NCBI RefSeq assembly: GCF_040907265.1
Contig: NZ_JBFOHP010000002.1
Span: forward strand, 7,936,001 to 8,000,000
Direction: 5' to 3'
Source of the DNA: Streptomyces sclerotialus
GTDB lineage: Bacteria > Actinomycetota > Actinomycetes > Streptomycetales > Streptomycetaceae
DNA: 64,000 nt
The notes below the pieces were generated by a model. That model had not been told where the DNA came from, searched no databases, and saw only the letters and a list, made by a program, of their open reading frames with translations. Shown here in pieces: positions 8,209 to 17,483 of the stretch. Every line of letters begins with the position of its first letter. The first letter of the stretch is position 1. Both the position numbers and the translations under genes were made by a program.

Positions 8209-8743
8209 CGGGGTGGTCCTTCTCGGGGCGCGTGGGGGAGGGGGGCGGAGGGCCGCTGCTTCGGTCCGGGGGCTCGGGCTCCGCGTCGTCGGGGGCGGTG
8301 GCCAGGCGGTCCAGCAGACGGGTGGTCAGCCGGAGCAGGTCGCGTTCCACGTCGTTCAGGTGCGTCGCCATCGCGCGGGCCAGCCAGACGTCCCGGCGCT
8401 CCCGGTCGGCCCGGAGGAACTCCACGCCGCGGCCGGTCGGGTGCAGCAGCGTCTGCCGCCCGTCGGCCGGGTCGGGGCGCCGCTCGACCAGCCCCAGGTC
8501 CACGAGTCTGGCCACCGGGCGCGCCATCGACTGCGGGGTGACGCGCTCCGCCGCGGCCAGCTCGCTCGCGGTCGCCGGCCCGTCGCGGTCCAGCCGCCCC
8601 AGTACGGCCATCGCGCCGAGCGTCAGCTCGCCGGGCGGACGCTGCGCCCGGAGGCGGCGCGCGATGCGCATCAGGCTGTTGCGCAGCTCGACGGCTGCGT
8701 GATCGAGCCCTTCACCGTGGGAGCCCTCTTCGCCGTAGGACAT
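8192..8743 (-). CDS. MarR-family transcriptional regulator
   Basis: 183 residues from ATG 8743; an upstream in-frame TTG at 8761 would add six residues. The winged helix runs through LTLGAMAVLGRLDRDGPATASELAAAERVTPQSMARPVARLVDLGLVERRPDPADGRQTLLHPT, with the characteristic D-x-R in the wing (DPADGR). The C-terminus is a proline-rich tail overlapping the MFS start. It probably represses its own operon with the downstream exporter. The upstream region holds an AT-rich CTATTGAGCTAT stretch suited to a promoter/operator. Confidence 0.88.
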   Translation of the reverse strand: MSYGEEGSHGEGLDHAAVELRNSLMRIARRLRAQRPPGELTLGAMAVLGRLDRDGPATASELAAAERVTPQSMARPVARLVDLGLVERRPDPADGRQTLLHPTGRGVEFLRADRERRDVWLARAMATHLNDVERDLLRLTTRLLDRLATAPDDAEPEPPDRSSGPPPPSPTRPEKDHPGAPLQ

Positions 8744-9174
8744 TTCTTCAGCATAGCTCAATAGATGGCCGATGCATCCGAAGGCGGACGGGCGAGCGGG
8801 CGGCGCCCGGGCGGCGTCAGCGCACGGGCAGTGCGTACCGCAGGATGCGGCCCCAGGTCACGCACGTCGACCGGCGGCGGGTCCTGACCGCCGGCGCCCC
8901 CACCCTCACCGTCGGCCTCGGACTGCTCCGCACCCCCGCCGAACTCGCCACCATCATGCTCGCGGTGCCCGTCCTCACGGCCCCGGGCTTCCTCATCAAC
9001 CGCCTGGCCGGCCCCCGTACCGCTGTCGAGCCGCCCCCGCGGCCGGCGGAAGGGCGGCGGGGACCGGAGAAGTTCTTGACGGCTTCTTCATCGGTCCTTC
9101 ATAGGTGCCGCTCTACCTTCGTCGGCGTCCGGCCGCGGTGTGCCGGGCGTGACCGAGGGGTGAGGAGCGCAGGG
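8744..9174. other. 431-bp intergenic region with a decayed or non-coding open frame and a promoter candidate
   Basis: No convincing gene. A frame from 8845 reads one hydrophobic stretch (VLTAGAPTLTVGLGLL, ATIMLAVPVLTAPGFLINRLAG) and then runs into the lipoprotein frame with no stop; it may be the remnant of a membrane protein or chance. TTGACG at 9076-9081 followed 17-18 bp later by CATAG(G) at about 9100 could be the promoter of the lipoprotein/ABC operon. Confidence 0.35.
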
Positions 9175-9753
9175 ATGGCGTCGCGTCGGTGGTTCGGGGG
9201 ACGGTTGCTGGTCGGTGCGGTGTCGGTGGTGGCGCTGACGGTGACCGGGTGCGGAGGCGGCGGGGACGAGGGGGACGAGATCGCGTCCGCCGGGAACGGC
9301 AAGCCCAGCGCCGGCACTTCGAAGGGCGGCACGAGCGAGCTGGCCGAGTACGTCGAAGGACAGCGCAAGTGGGTCGCGTGCCTGCGGAAGGAAGGGCTCG
9401 ACGTACCGGACCCCGACGCCAAGGGGCAGGTCGACTTCGGTGACAACGCCAAGTGGAAGCGCGACCAGAAGGCGCTGAAGGCACAGGAGAAGTGTGCTGA
9501 CCTCAGCCTGCCCGTTCCCGAGAGCGTCCAGAAGGAACAGCAGCCCGAGCTCTCCGAGGAAGAGATCGAGAAGAACCGGCGCTACGCCACGTGCATGCAG
9601 GAGCACGGCGCCGCGGACTTCCCCGACACGGGCGAGGACGGCCACTTCCGGGACGTCCAGTGGGACTCGACGTCGGCGGGCGCCAAGCGGGCCGCGCGGC
9701 AGTGCGGCTCGATCATCGGTATCCCGTCCGACGCACCCACCCCCAAGGGCTGA
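9175..9753 (+). CDS. secreted lipoprotein with paired-cysteine repeats (export-module component)
   Basis: 192 residues. ATG 9175 is preceded by GAGGAGCGCAGGG. A lipoprotein signal peptide ends in the lipobox LTVTGC with Cys26. The mature part has two copies of a Cys motif: WVACLRKEGLDVPDPDAKG followed by QEKC, then RRYATCMQEHGAADFPDTG followed by ARQC. I recall such modules in actinobacterial lipoproteins beside ABC exporters but know no function for them. It is the first gene of an apparent operon with the adaptor (gap 14 bp), ATPase and permease. A degenerate form of the same motif appears in the sensor domain of the nearby histidine kinase. Confidence 0.8.
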   Translation: MASRRWFGGRLLVGAVSVVALTVTGCGGGGDEGDEIASAGNGKPSAGTSKGGTSELAEYVEGQRKWVACLRKEGLDVPDPDAKGQVDFGDNAKWKRDQKALKAQEKCADLSLPVPESVQKEQQPELSEEEIEKNRRYATCMQEHGAADFPDTGEDGHFRDVQWDSTSAGAKRAARQCGSIIGIPSDAPTPKG

Positions 9754-9767
9754 CGGGACATCGAACC

Positions 9768-11198
9768 GTGAACGTCGAGGAAGAGACGGAAGCGGCGGGG
9801 GAGCGGCCCGCCACGGACGAGGAGCAGGCGGCGGCCGGTGCCGACGGCCCGAGAACCGGACGGCGCGCACGCGGCCCCGTCCTCGTGGGCGCCGGAATCC
9901 TCCTGGTCGCCGGGGTCACCGCGGTCGGTGCCCTGGGGCTGGGCGGCGGCGGACCGGACGCCGGTCAGGCGGACCGGGGCAGGAGCGGCCGGACCGTACC
10001 GGTCACCCGGGGCACCCTCACCGACCAGACCGAGATCGACGGGCAGCTCGGCCACGGGCCTGAGGTGCCGTTCCCGGTCAAGGCGGAGGGCACGGTGACC
10101 TGGCTGCCCGAGACGGACCGCACGGTACGCCGCGGCGAGTCGGTGCTGCGCGTCGACGACCGCCCGGTCACCCTCCTCTACGGCAGCCTGCCCATGTACC
10201 GCGACCTGGGCATGACGGAGCCGGCGGAACCGGCCGGCGGCAGTGGCAAGGACGGCGGTGCCACGAGCGACGACAGCGGCGGCACGGGAACCGGCGGCGC
10301 GGCCGGTGACAGCATCGACGGCGGCGGTGGCGGCGCCGTCGACCCCGAGGATCCCACCGGCACCGCGGCCGGCCAGGCGGGCGGTGCCCAGCGGCAGCCC
10401 ACGACGCTGCCCCGGCCCCCGTCCGCGCGTCAGCCGGCGCCCCTGCACGGCATGGACGTCAAGCAGTTCGAGACCAACCTGCGGGCACTGGGCTACGCGG
10501 GCTTCACCGTGGACGAGACGTACACACAGCTGACCGCCGACGCGGTACGGCGCTGGCAGCGGGACCTCGGCGTGCCGCAGACCGGCAAGGTCGCCGCCGG
10601 GGACATCGTCTACGCGCCCGGCCCGGTGCGGATCGCGGGCACGGGCGTACGGGTCGGGGCCGAGGCGGGCGGCAGTCCGCTGAGCTACACCAGTACTTCC
10701 CGCATGGTCACGGTGGAGGCCCCCGCCGCAGAGACGGGCTGGGCGCAACGCGGCAGCGAGGTCACGGTGGACCTGCCGGACGGGCATGCCGTGAAGGGCA
10801 AGGTCGCCAGCGTGGGCAAGGACGCGTCGGCGCCCGGCGCGGGCGAGGGCGACGCCGAAGGCGCGGACGGCGGCGGCTCGGGCGCCAAGGCGGCCACCGT
10901 CTCCGTCGTGATCACCTTCGCGGACCAGGACGGGCTGGGCAGGATGGAGAGCGGCCCCGTCACCGTCCGCTATGTGGCCGAGCAGCGCAAGGGGGTGCTG
11001 ACCGTACCGGTCGCCGCGCTGGTGGCCCTGGCCGAGGGCGGCCACGGCCTGGAGCTCGCGGACGGCGGCGGTGCGGAGGACGGCGCCGATGGCTCCGGCC
11101 GGTTCGTCCCCGTCAAGACCGGCCTGTTCGCCGACGGCCGGGTCGAGGTGAGCGGACCCGAGGTCCATGAGGGCATGAAGGTGAGGATTCCCGAATGA
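9768..11198 (+). CDS. membrane-anchored efflux adaptor with peptidoglycan-binding-like domain
   Basis: 476 residues from GTG 9768. One N-terminal membrane anchor lies near residues 38-58 ([24 protein letters not shown]). An adaptor barrel/lipoyl-like region follows ([42 protein letters not shown]), then a Gly/Ser-rich linker and a PGBD_1-like segment ([35 protein letters not shown]). The C-terminal part has [14 protein letters not shown] and [16 protein letters not shown], as in HlyD/MacA adaptors. It should connect the ABC exporter to the cell wall outside the membrane. Its stop overlaps the ATPase start (ATGA), indicating coupled translation. Confidence 0.85.
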   Translation: MNVEEETEAAGERPATDEEQAAAGADGPRTGRRARGPVLVGAGILLVAGVTAVGALGLGGGGPDAGQADRGRSGRTVPVTRGTLTDQTEIDGQLGHGPEVPFPVKAEGTVTWLPETDRTVRRGESVLRVDDRPVTLLYGSLPMYRDLGMTEPAEPAGGSGKDGGATSDDSGGTGTGGAAGDSIDGGGGGAVDPEDPTGTAAGQAGGAQRQPTTLPRPPSARQPAPLHGMDVKQFETNLRALGYAGFTVDETYTQLTADAVRRWQRDLGVPQTGKVAAGDIVYAPGPVRIAGTGVRVGAEAGGSPLSYTSTSRMVTVEAPAAETGWAQRGSEVTVDLPDGHAVKGKVASVGKDASAPGAGEGDAEGADGGGSGAKAATVSVVITFADQDGLGRMESGPVTVRYVAEQRKGVLTVPVAALVALAEGGHGLELADGGGAEDGADGSGRFVPVKTGLFADGRVEVSGPEVHEGMKVRIPE

Positions 11199-11941
11199 CC
11201 TCGGCAACCCGCACACCGGCCGCGGCCGAAGCCCGGCTCCGTACCCCCGTCGTCGAGTTCGACGCCGTCTCGAAGACCTACCCCGGCCACGTCACCGCCG
11301 TCGACGGCGTGGACCTGGTCATCGAGTACGGCGAACTGGTCTGCGTCGTCGGCCACTCCGGCTCGGGCAAGTCGACCATGCTGCATCTGATGGGCACGCT
11401 CGACCGGCCGTCCGGCGGCCGGGTCACCGTGGACGGCCACCCGGTCGCCGAACTGTCCGACCGGGAGGTCTCCGCACTACGGGCGCAGCGCATCGGCTTC
11501 GTCTTCCAGCAGTTCCACCTGGCCGTGGGGGTGCCCGTACTGGACACCGTCGCCGACGGGCTGCTGTACGCGGGCGTGCCGCTGCGGGAGCGGCGGCGCA
11601 GGGCGGCGGAGGCGCTGGCCCGGGTCGGGCTCGACCACCGTACCGGGCACCTTCCGCACCAGCTCTCCGGCGGTGAGCGGCAGCGGGCCGCGGTCGCCCG
11701 CGCGGTGATCGGCGCACCGGCCCTGCTGCTCGCCGACGAGCCCACCGGCAACCTCGACTCGGCCTCCGGAGCCGCGGTGCTGGAGCTGCTGCGGGACCTG
11801 CACGCCGCCGGCACGACGGTGGTGGTCATCACGCACGACCGGGAGATGGCGGCGGTGTTCGACCGGAGGGTGGAGATGCGCGACGGCCGGATCGTCGCGG
11901 ACAGCGGACGTACGGCTCCCCACGGCGAGGTGCCGCGATGA
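11195..11941 (+). CDS. ABC transporter ATP-binding protein, MacB/LolD type
   Basis: 248 residues. Walker A is GHSGSGKST, the signature LSGGERQR, Walker [13 protein letters not shown], followed by the H-loop ITHD. The sequence VFQQFHL at the Q-loop is typical of the MacB/LolD subfamily that powers mechanotransmission-type exporters. ATGA overlaps at both ends join it to the adaptor and the permease. Cytoplasmic ATPase of the export complex. Confidence 0.95.
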   Translation: MTSATRTPAAAEARLRTPVVEFDAVSKTYPGHVTAVDGVDLVIEYGELVCVVGHSGSGKSTMLHLMGTLDRPSGGRVTVDGHPVAELSDREVSALRAQRIGFVFQQFHLAVGVPVLDTVADGLLYAGVPLRERRRRAAEALARVGLDHRTGHLPHQLSGGERQRAAVARAVIGAPALLLADEPTGNLDSASGAAVLELLRDLHAAGTTVVVITHDREMAAVFDRRVEMRDGRIVADSGRTAPHGEVPR

Positions 11942-13149
11942 GCCGCGCCCGGCATGCCGCGTCGCTGCGGCCCGCCCGGCTGAGCCCCGCCGACCTCCTC
12001 CGGCTCGGCGGCACCGGACTGCGTACCCGCCCGCTGCGGGTGTTCCTCTCCGCGCTGGGCATCGCGATCGGAGTGGCCGCGATGGTCGCCGTCGTCGGCA
12101 TCTCCAGCTCCAGCCGGGCGGAGGTCGACCGCAGGCTCGACGCGCTCGGCACCAACATGCTGCGCGTCGCGCCCGGACAGACCCCCGACGGCAAGAAGAC
12201 CCGGCTGCCGGAGGAGGCGGTACCGATGATCCGGCGGATCGGCCCGGTGCGGCAGGTGGCGGCGGTCGGCACGGTCGACGGTGCCGCGGTCTACCGCAAT
12301 GAGCACATGCCGCCGGGGCGGACCAGCAGCGTCCAGGTGGCCGCCGCCGAGCCGGAACTGCTGCCGGCGATCGGGGGGAAGGTCCGTACGGGCCGGTGGC
12401 TCGCGTCGGCGACCGAGGAGTACCCGGCGGTGGTGCTCGGCGCCCAGGCGGCCCGGCGGCTGGACGCGTACACCCCGGGCACCCGGCTGTGGCTGGGCGG
12501 CACGTGGTTCTCGCTGGTCGGCGTGTTGGAACCGGCGCCGCTCGCGCCCGAGATCGACAGCTCGGCGCTGGTCGGCCGGCAGGCGGCACGGACGTACCTG
12601 CGTTTCGACGGCCACCCGTCGACCGTCTACGTACGCGCCCGGGACGACCGGGTGGCGGCGGTGCGGGACGTCCTCGCGGCGACCGCGAACCCGGCGAAGC
12701 CGAACGAGGTGCTGGTCTCCCGGCCCTCCGACGCGCTCGCGGCGCGCGAGGCCACCGAGTCCGCGCTGACCGGGCTGCTGCTCGGCCTCGGCGGGGTCGC
12801 GCTGCTCGTGGGCGGGGTCGGGGTCGGCAACACCATGGTGATCTCGGTGCTGGAACGCCGCCCGGAGATCGGCCTGCGCCGGGCGCTGGGCGCCACCAGC
12901 GGCCAGATCAGGGGCCAGTTCGTCGCCGAGTCGCTGCTGCTGTCCGCGCTGGGCGGCCTCGGCGGAACGGTGCTGGGCACGGTCATCACCGCCGGCTACG
13001 CGTACGTACGGGGCTGGCCGACCGAGGTACCGGTGTGGGCAGCGGGCGCGGGTATCGCCGTCACGCTGCTGATCGGGGCGATCGCCGGCCTCTACCCGGC
13101 CGTACGGGCCGGCCGGCTCGCTCCCACCACCGCGCTCGCGGGGTCCTGA
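11938..13149 (+). CDS. ABC transporter permease, MacB/FtsX family
   Basis: 403 residues. Four membrane segments are arranged as in MacB: one near residues 30-55 ([21 protein letters not shown]), a large extracytoplasmic domain (about 60-270), then three C-terminal segments beginning [24 protein letters not shown]. The conserved cytoplasmic loop [15 protein letters not shown] follows. These permeases extrude peptides, antibiotics or lipoproteins rather than import solutes. It ends the operon and is followed by a strong terminator hairpin. Confidence 0.92.
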   Translation: MSRARHAASLRPARLSPADLLRLGGTGLRTRPLRVFLSALGIAIGVAAMVAVVGISSSSRAEVDRRLDALGTNMLRVAPGQTPDGKKTRLPEEAVPMIRRIGPVRQVAAVGTVDGAAVYRNEHMPPGRTSSVQVAAAEPELLPAIGGKVRTGRWLASATEEYPAVVLGAQAARRLDAYTPGTRLWLGGTWFSLVGVLEPAPLAPEIDSSALVGRQAARTYLRFDGHPSTVYVRARDDRVAAVRDVLAATANPAKPNEVLVSRPSDALAAREATESALTGLLLGLGGVALLVGGVGVGNTMVISVLERRPEIGLRRALGATSGQIRGQFVAESLLLSALGGLGGTVLGTVITAGYAYVRGWPTEVPVWAAGAGIAVTLLIGAIAGLYPAVRAGRLAPTTALAGS

Positions 13150-13151
13150 GC

Positions 13152-13187
13152 CGGGGTCCGGCCGCCTGACACGGGGGCCGGACCCCG
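13152..13187. terminator. bidirectional terminator hairpin
   Basis: Perfect 12-bp inverted repeat CGGGGTCCGGCC (13152-13163) / GGCCGGACCCCG (13176-13187) with a 12-nt loop, placed between the convergent permease (+) and histidine kinase (-). Confidence 0.8.
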
Positions 13188-13204
13188 AGCCGCACCGGCC
13201 CCCG

Positions 13205-14845
13205 TCAGCCCGCGTCCGCCGGTACCGCCGGCACCCCGCCGAGCGTGACCGTGAAGACCGTCCCGGCCCCGACCGTGCTCGCCACCTCGATCGTCCCCCC
13301 GTGGTCGGTCACGATCTGCCGGGCGATGGACAGCCCCAGCCCACTGCCGCCGGTGGCGCGGCCCCGCGCCGCGTCGGCGCGCCAGAAACGGTCGAAGAGG
13401 TGCGGCAGGTCCTCGGCGGGGATGCCCGTCCCGGTGTCCCGCACCTCGATGACCGCCGTACCGCCGCGCCCGGTCACGCTCAGCGTCACGGTGCCGCCCG
13501 GCGGCGTGGCCCGCAGCGCGTTCCCGACGAGATTGCCGACGACCTGGCGCAGCCGGTCGGCGTCGGCGACCGCGTACACCCGTTCCGGCGCCGCCAGTTC
13601 CAGCGCGACACCGGCGTTCTCGGCCTGCGTGCGGTGCGCGGTACGGCAGGTCTCCAGCAGCTCGCCCAGTTCGACGTCGGTGCGGTGGTAGGTGAGCGCA
13701 CCGGCCTCGGCCAGCGCCAGGTCTTGCAGGTCGTCCACGATGCGCTGCTGGAGCATCGCCTCCTCGTGCAGGGATTCCAGGAGTTCGGGCGTCGGCTCCA
13801 CGACGCCGTCCCGCAGGGCCTCCAGGTAGCCGCGCAGATTGGCGAGCGGGGTGCGCAGCTCGTGCGCGATGTCGCCGGTCATCCGGCGCTGGCGGGCCTC
13901 GCCGGCCTGGAGGGAGTCGGCCATCCGGTTGAACGCACGCCCCAGCTCGGCGATCTCGTCCCGCCCGGAGACCGGGACGCGTCGCCCCAGCTCGCCTTCC
14001 CCCAGGCCCCGGGCCGCCAGCGTCAGGGCGCGGACCGGACGCAGGACGGCCCTGCTGAGCAGGAGGGCGCCGAGGATGGCGGCGAGGGCCACGCCGGCCG
14101 CGACGGCGACGGTGGGTGCGGCGGCCAGGGTGGGCGGGGACTCGTCGCGTACGCCCAGGCGGACCTGGAGCCGGGGCGGCGCCGCCGTGCCGACCCGCTC
14201 GTCGAAGGTCCGCTGCAGACAGCCGGCGAACCGCCGCTCGGACTCGCACGGGCGGACCGCCGCATGGTCCTGGGCCGCCTTCGGGTCCGAGGCCGCGGCC
14301 GGCTCCTCGCACTGCGCGGGCGGCGGCCGGTCCGTGCTGATCCGGGGGACGCCGGTGCTGTCCGGCCGGGCCGTCACCTTCGCCCCGGCCCGGGTCAGGC
14401 AGGCCGCGTAGGCCGCGGCCGCCCGGTACTCGCCGATCGCGGTGACCGTGCGCTTGACGGAGGCCAGTGGCACCTTGTCCGTCGGCAGCCGCAGCGTGGG
14501 GCGCGGGTCGACCAGGACTGGGGGCTGCCGGCTCACCGCGCGGGGCTCGTGGCCGGTGAGCGCGTCGGAGTCGGCGAGCAGTTCGTCGGCCTCCGTGGCC
14601 ACCCAGATGCGCTGGCCGGTCTCCTTCGCCAGCCGGCTCACCGTGGGGGAGAGCCCTTCCCAGGTGCCGTGCGCGTACCCGTACGCGTGGAGTTCACCGG
14701 TGATCCGGGACACCACCTGCCGTCCCGCGGTGACGGAATCGGCTGCCTGGCGGGTCGCCTGACGCCAGGTCAGCCAGGCGGTCGCGGCCGTGGCGGCCAT
14801 CGCGACGAGCATCAGCAGGGCGAGCGCCCGCAGCCGGAAGCTCAC
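13205..14845 (-). CDS. sensor histidine kinase of the export module
   Basis: 546 residues from GTG 14845, which overlaps the response regulator stop (GTGA). TM1 is near residues 8-25 and TM2 near 244-266, bounding an extracytoplasmic sensor of about 215 residues. The sensor contains four cysteines (149, 179, 200, 209) in motifs AYAACLTRAG and RRFAGCLQR that echo the Cys motifs of the operon's lipoprotein. HAMP follows (about 267-320), then the H-box DIAHELRTPL with His328, the N-box NLVGNALRATPPGG, the G1 box DTGTGIP and the G2 box GGSGLGLSIA. It probably senses envelope stress or the exported compound. Confidence 0.93.
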   Translation of the reverse strand: MSFRLRALALLMLVAMAATAATAWLTWRQATRQAADSVTAGRQVVSRITGELHAYGYAHGTWEGLSPTVSRLAKETGQRIWVATEADELLADSDALTGHEPRAVSRQPPVLVDPRPTLRLPTDKVPLASVKRTVTAIGEYRAAAAYAACLTRAGAKVTARPDSTGVPRISTDRPPPAQCEEPAAASDPKAAQDHAAVRPCESERRFAGCLQRTFDERVGTAAPPRLQVRLGVRDESPPTLAAAPTVAVAAGVALAAILGALLLSRAVLRPVRALTLAARGLGEGELGRRVPVSGRDEIAELGRAFNRMADSLQAGEARQRRMTGDIAHELRTPLANLRGYLEALRDGVVEPTPELLESLHEEAMLQQRIVDDLQDLALAEAGALTYHRTDVELGELLETCRTAHRTQAENAGVALELAAPERVYAVADADRLRQVVGNLVGNALRATPPGGTVTLSVTGRGGTAVIEVRDTGTGIPAEDLPHLFDRFWRADAARGRATGGSGLGLSIARQIVTDHGGTIEVASTVGAGTVFTVTLGGVPAVPADAG

Positions 14846-15546
14846 CGCTCCTCACCCTGCGGCACGGCCAGCCGGTATCCCCGTCCGTACACGGTCTCGA
14901 CGTACCGCGCGCCCTCGCGGCCGCCCTTCTCCAGCTTCCGCCGCAGGTTCATCACATGCGCGTCGACGGTGCGTTCCAGCACGTTCTGGTCGAAGCCGAA
15001 GACCCGGTCGATGATCTGGGCCCGGGTGAAAGCGCGTCCGGGCTCGCCCGCGAGCACGGTCAGAATGGCGAACTCCTTGCCGGTCAGCACCACCGGCTCG
15101 CCGGAGATCCGCACCTCGAAGCGGGCGGTGTCGACCTCCAGGTCCCCGACCGTCAGCACGGTGGGCTCCGTATGCCCGGCCGCCTTCGCCCGCCGTAACA
15201 ACGCCCGGACCCGGGCGGTCAGTTCCCGCGGGCTGTACGGCTTGGTCAGGTAGTCGTCGGCCCCGAGGTCCAGGCCCAGCAGCATGTCCTCCTCGGTGGT
15301 GCGCGCGGTGAGGAGCAGGATGGGCACCTGGGACTCGGCCCGCAGAATGCGGCAGACGTCGAGCCCGTCGACGCCCGGCATCATCACGTCGAGCACGATG
15401 AGGTCGGGCCGGGAGGAGCGGGCCCGGTCGATGGCGGCGCGGCCGTCCCCGACCGTCTGTACCTCGTTCCCCTCCCGCTCCAGGTAGATCCGGATCAGGC
15501 GCGCCTGTTTCACGTCGTCCTCGGCGACCAGTATGCGAGCGCTCAA
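14842..15546 (-). CDS. OmpR-family response regulator
   Basis: 234 residues. The start is assigned to TTG 15546, 4 nt after AGGAGAGG; in-frame TTG 15549 and GTG 15561 are alternatives. The receiver domain opens SARILVAEDDVKQARLI, with acidic pair EDD, phospho-acceptor Asp in LIVLDVMMPG, and the switch region PILLLTART and the conserved Lys in YLTKPYSPREL. The C-terminal winged helix ends HVMNLRRKLE....YVETVYGRGYRLAVP, as in OmpR/PhoB proteins. It is co-transcribed with the kinase and probably controls the convergent export operon. Confidence 0.95.
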   Translation of the reverse strand: MSARILVAEDDVKQARLIRIYLEREGNEVQTVGDGRAAIDRARSSRPDLIVLDVMMPGVDGLDVCRILRAESQVPILLLTARTTEEDMLLGLDLGADDYLTKPYSPRELTARVRALLRRAKAAGHTEPTVLTVGDLEVDTARFEVRISGEPVVLTGKEFAILTVLAGEPGRAFTRAQIIDRVFGFDQNVLERTVDAHVMNLRRKLEKGGREGARYVETVYGRGYRLAVPQGEER

Positions 15547-15773
15547 CAAGCCTCTCCTCACGCCTTGTGCCTATTTGTCTTCCCGTAGCGCGTTTTCAGC
15601 CGCGCAGACACCCGAAATCGGACGCTCCGGGGCGGAATGCTTTCTTCGCCATGTTCAGAACAGGATCGTACTAACGCCACGTGCATCCCACACGATGCAG
15701 TGGTCACTGCTCTCGCCCGGAAGCCACCCGGCACGCGGGACGGTGCCGACAACAAAACATCTCTGGGGGAAGA

Positions 15774-16127
15774 ATGAAGCGCCGAATCGCCGCCGCCCTG
15801 CCCGTGATCGCGGCGGTGGCCGCCTGCATCCCGATGACCCTCGCCACCCCGGCGACCGCCGCCGCTTCCTGCGGCAAGACCGCCGCCGACAAGGACAGCA
15901 GCGCCTGGAACGCCACGGCCGACGGAGCCAACCAGCGCAGCGGCTCCAGCACCAGCTGTGCCGTCCGCGGCATCGCCTACTCCGGACACCGCCTCGACTA
16001 CCACTGCTACACCGTTGCCGGCGACTACACCTGGACGTACCTCAGAAACGACAGCACGGGGACCTCCGGCTGGGTCCGCGATGACCTGCTGAGCGACTAC
16101 GGCTCCAGCGTGTACTGCGGCTTCTGA
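15774..16127 (+). CDS. small secreted SH3-like protein
   Basis: 117 residues from ATG 15774, with GGGGGA just upstream. A signal peptide (MKRRIAAALPVIAAVAACIPM...ATPATAAA) is followed by a mature part of about 85 residues with four or five cysteines. RSGSSTSCAVRGIAYSGHRLDYHCYTVAGDYTWTYLRNDSTGTSGWVRDDLL fits a bacterial SH3-like fold, in which GWVRDDLL is the typical closing strand. Such proteins are common streptomycete exoproteins of unknown function. It stands alone, between the response regulator and the convergent pstS-like gene, and ends at a strong terminator. Confidence 0.8.
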   Translation: MKRRIAAALPVIAAVAACIPMTLATPATAAASCGKTAADKDSSAWNATADGANQRSGSSTSCAVRGIAYSGHRLDYHCYTVAGDYTWTYLRNDSTGTSGWVRDDLLSDYGSSVYCGF

Positions 16128-16160
16128 TCACACGCGGTCCGACCGCACCGCACAGTACTG

Positions 16161-16191
16161 CCAGGGGCGGCTCCGCCGGGGCCGCCCCTGG
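16161..16191. terminator. rho-independent terminator hairpin
   Basis: Perfect 11-bp stem CCAGGGGCGGC (16161-16171) / GCCGCCCCTGG (16181-16191), 9-nt loop, then TGTTTC on the plus strand. It serves the SH3-like gene and, in the other direction, the PstS-like gene. Confidence 0.85.
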
Positions 16192-16200
16192 TGTTTCGGA

Positions 16201-16256
16201 ACAGCTGGTGTTCCAGGACAGCTGATGTCTCAGAACAGCTGGTGTCTCAGGACAGC
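16201..16256. repeat. three 17-bp tandem repeats overlapping the pstS-like stop codon
   Basis: Units ACAGCTGGTGTTCCAGG (16201-16217), ACAGCTGATGTCTCAGA (16218-16234), ACAGCTGGTGTCTCAGG (16235-16251), then a partial ACAGC. The last unit contains the stop codon of the minus-strand pstS-like gene (16247-16249). Confidence 0.85.
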
Positions 16257-17389
16257 GTACGGACGGCCCGGCGGACCTCCTTGGCGACCGCGGCCGGGAG
16301 CGGGGCGTAGTGGAGCGCGGCGAGGTGCTTCTGCCCCTCGGCGCCCGCGGTGTAGCTCAGGAACGACTTCAGCGCAGGCAGCGAAGCGGCCTGGTTCCCC
16401 TTGTCGCAGACGATCTCGTAGGTCATCAGGACGATGGGGTACGCGCCGGCCTTCGGCGCGTCGTAGTCGAAGGCGAGCGTCTTGTCGTTGCCCTCCCCGA
16501 CGATCTCCGCGGCGCCGATGCCGGCCGAGGCGGTCTCCGTGGTGGGTGCCACCGGCTCGCCCGCGCCCGTGCCGATGCTGACCGTGGTGATCTTCCGGGA
16601 GGCGGCGAAGGACAGCTCGAAGTAGCCGATGGTGCCGGGCGAGGAGGACACCTCCGACGCGATGCGGGAGGACCCGCTCCCGGCTCCGCCGCCCTTGCCC
16701 TGCCACGACTTGTCGACGGGGTGCGGCCAGGCACCGGGCGCCGCGCCGGCCAGGTAGTCCTGGAAGTTCTGGGTGGTGCCGGAGTCGTCCGAGCGGTGCA
16801 TCGGCCGGATCGGCAGGGAGGGCAGCTCCGTACCGGGGTTCAGCTTCTTGACGGCCGGGTCGTCCCAGGTGGTGATGCGCGCATCGAAGATCTTCGCGAG
16901 GGTCGGCGCGTCCAGCACCAGATGGTCCACGCCGGGCAGGTTGAACCCGATGGCGATCGGGCCGCCGACCATCGGGAGATGGATGGCCCGGCCGCCCTGG
17001 CAGGTGTCCCGCGACCACTTGATCTCCTGGTCGCTCAGCACGCCGTCGGTGCCGCCGAACGCCGTCGCCCGCCGCTGGAACTGCGCGACGCCCGCCCCCG
17101 ACCCCAGCGGGTTGTAGGCGATCCGGGTGCCGCGGCAGGCCCGTTGGTACTCGTCGATCCAGTGCTCCATCGCGTTCTGCTGCGCCGTCGAGCCGGAGCC
17201 GCGTACCTTGCCCTGGCCCACGCAGTCGATGTCGGCGGCCACCGGCTCCGCTTCCCGGCGGCTGCCGTCCGCGTCACCGGTGGCCTGCGCCCCGCACCCG
17301 GCGAGCAGCAGGGTGCCCGCGCAGGCCCCGGCGAGCAGAGTGCTCCATCGGCTCGTACGCGCCCTACGGACCCGACGTCGGCTCTGCAC
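16247..17389 (-). CDS. pstS: PstS-type phosphate-binding lipoprotein (orphan)
   Basis: 380 residues from GTG 17389, with AGGGGA about 9 nt upstream. A signal peptide with lipobox LLLAGC is followed by a periplasmic-binding fold. PstS hallmarks are GKVRGSGSTAQQNAMEHWIDEYQRACRG, YNPLGSGAGVAQF, FGGTDGVL, and HRSDDSGTTQNFQDYL. It should bind phosphate at the outer membrane face for an ABC importer. No pstC, pstA or pstB is adjacent, so it must work with permease genes elsewhere or act as a scavenging or sensing lipoprotein. A four-unit PHO box precedes it, indicating PhoP control under phosphate starvation. Confidence 0.9.
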   Translation of the reverse strand: MQSRRRVRRARTSRWSTLLAGACAGTLLLAGCGAQATGDADGSRREAEPVAADIDCVGQGKVRGSGSTAQQNAMEHWIDEYQRACRGTRIAYNPLGSGAGVAQFQRRATAFGGTDGVLSDQEIKWSRDTCQGGRAIHLPMVGGPIAIGFNLPGVDHLVLDAPTLAKIFDARITTWDDPAVKKLNPGTELPSLPIRPMHRSDDSGTTQNFQDYLAGAAPGAWPHPVDKSWQGKGGGAGSGSSRIASEVSSSPGTIGYFELSFAASRKITTVSIGTGAGEPVAPTTETASAGIGAAEIVGEGNDKTLAFDYDAPKAGAYPIVLMTYEIVCDKGNQAASLPALKSFLSYTAGAEGQKHLAALHYAPLPAAVAKEVRRAVRTLS

Positions 17390-17483
17390 TTCTGTTCCCC
17401 TCACGGCGCCACACGCGACACTCACCTCGACACAACGAACTGCGCATGAATGCTCGCCGATCTTTCGTACGGGGTGAGTGTCG

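Noticed and set aside
8744..8765. MarR operator from CTATTGAGCTAT
   Set aside because: Only weakly symmetric; better treated as an AT-rich promoter stretch than a defined operator.
8845..9174. N-terminal extension of the lipoprotein with a hydrophobic stretch
   Set aside because: The signal peptide and lipobox begin at 9175; the extension would bury them. Kept only as an intergenic note.
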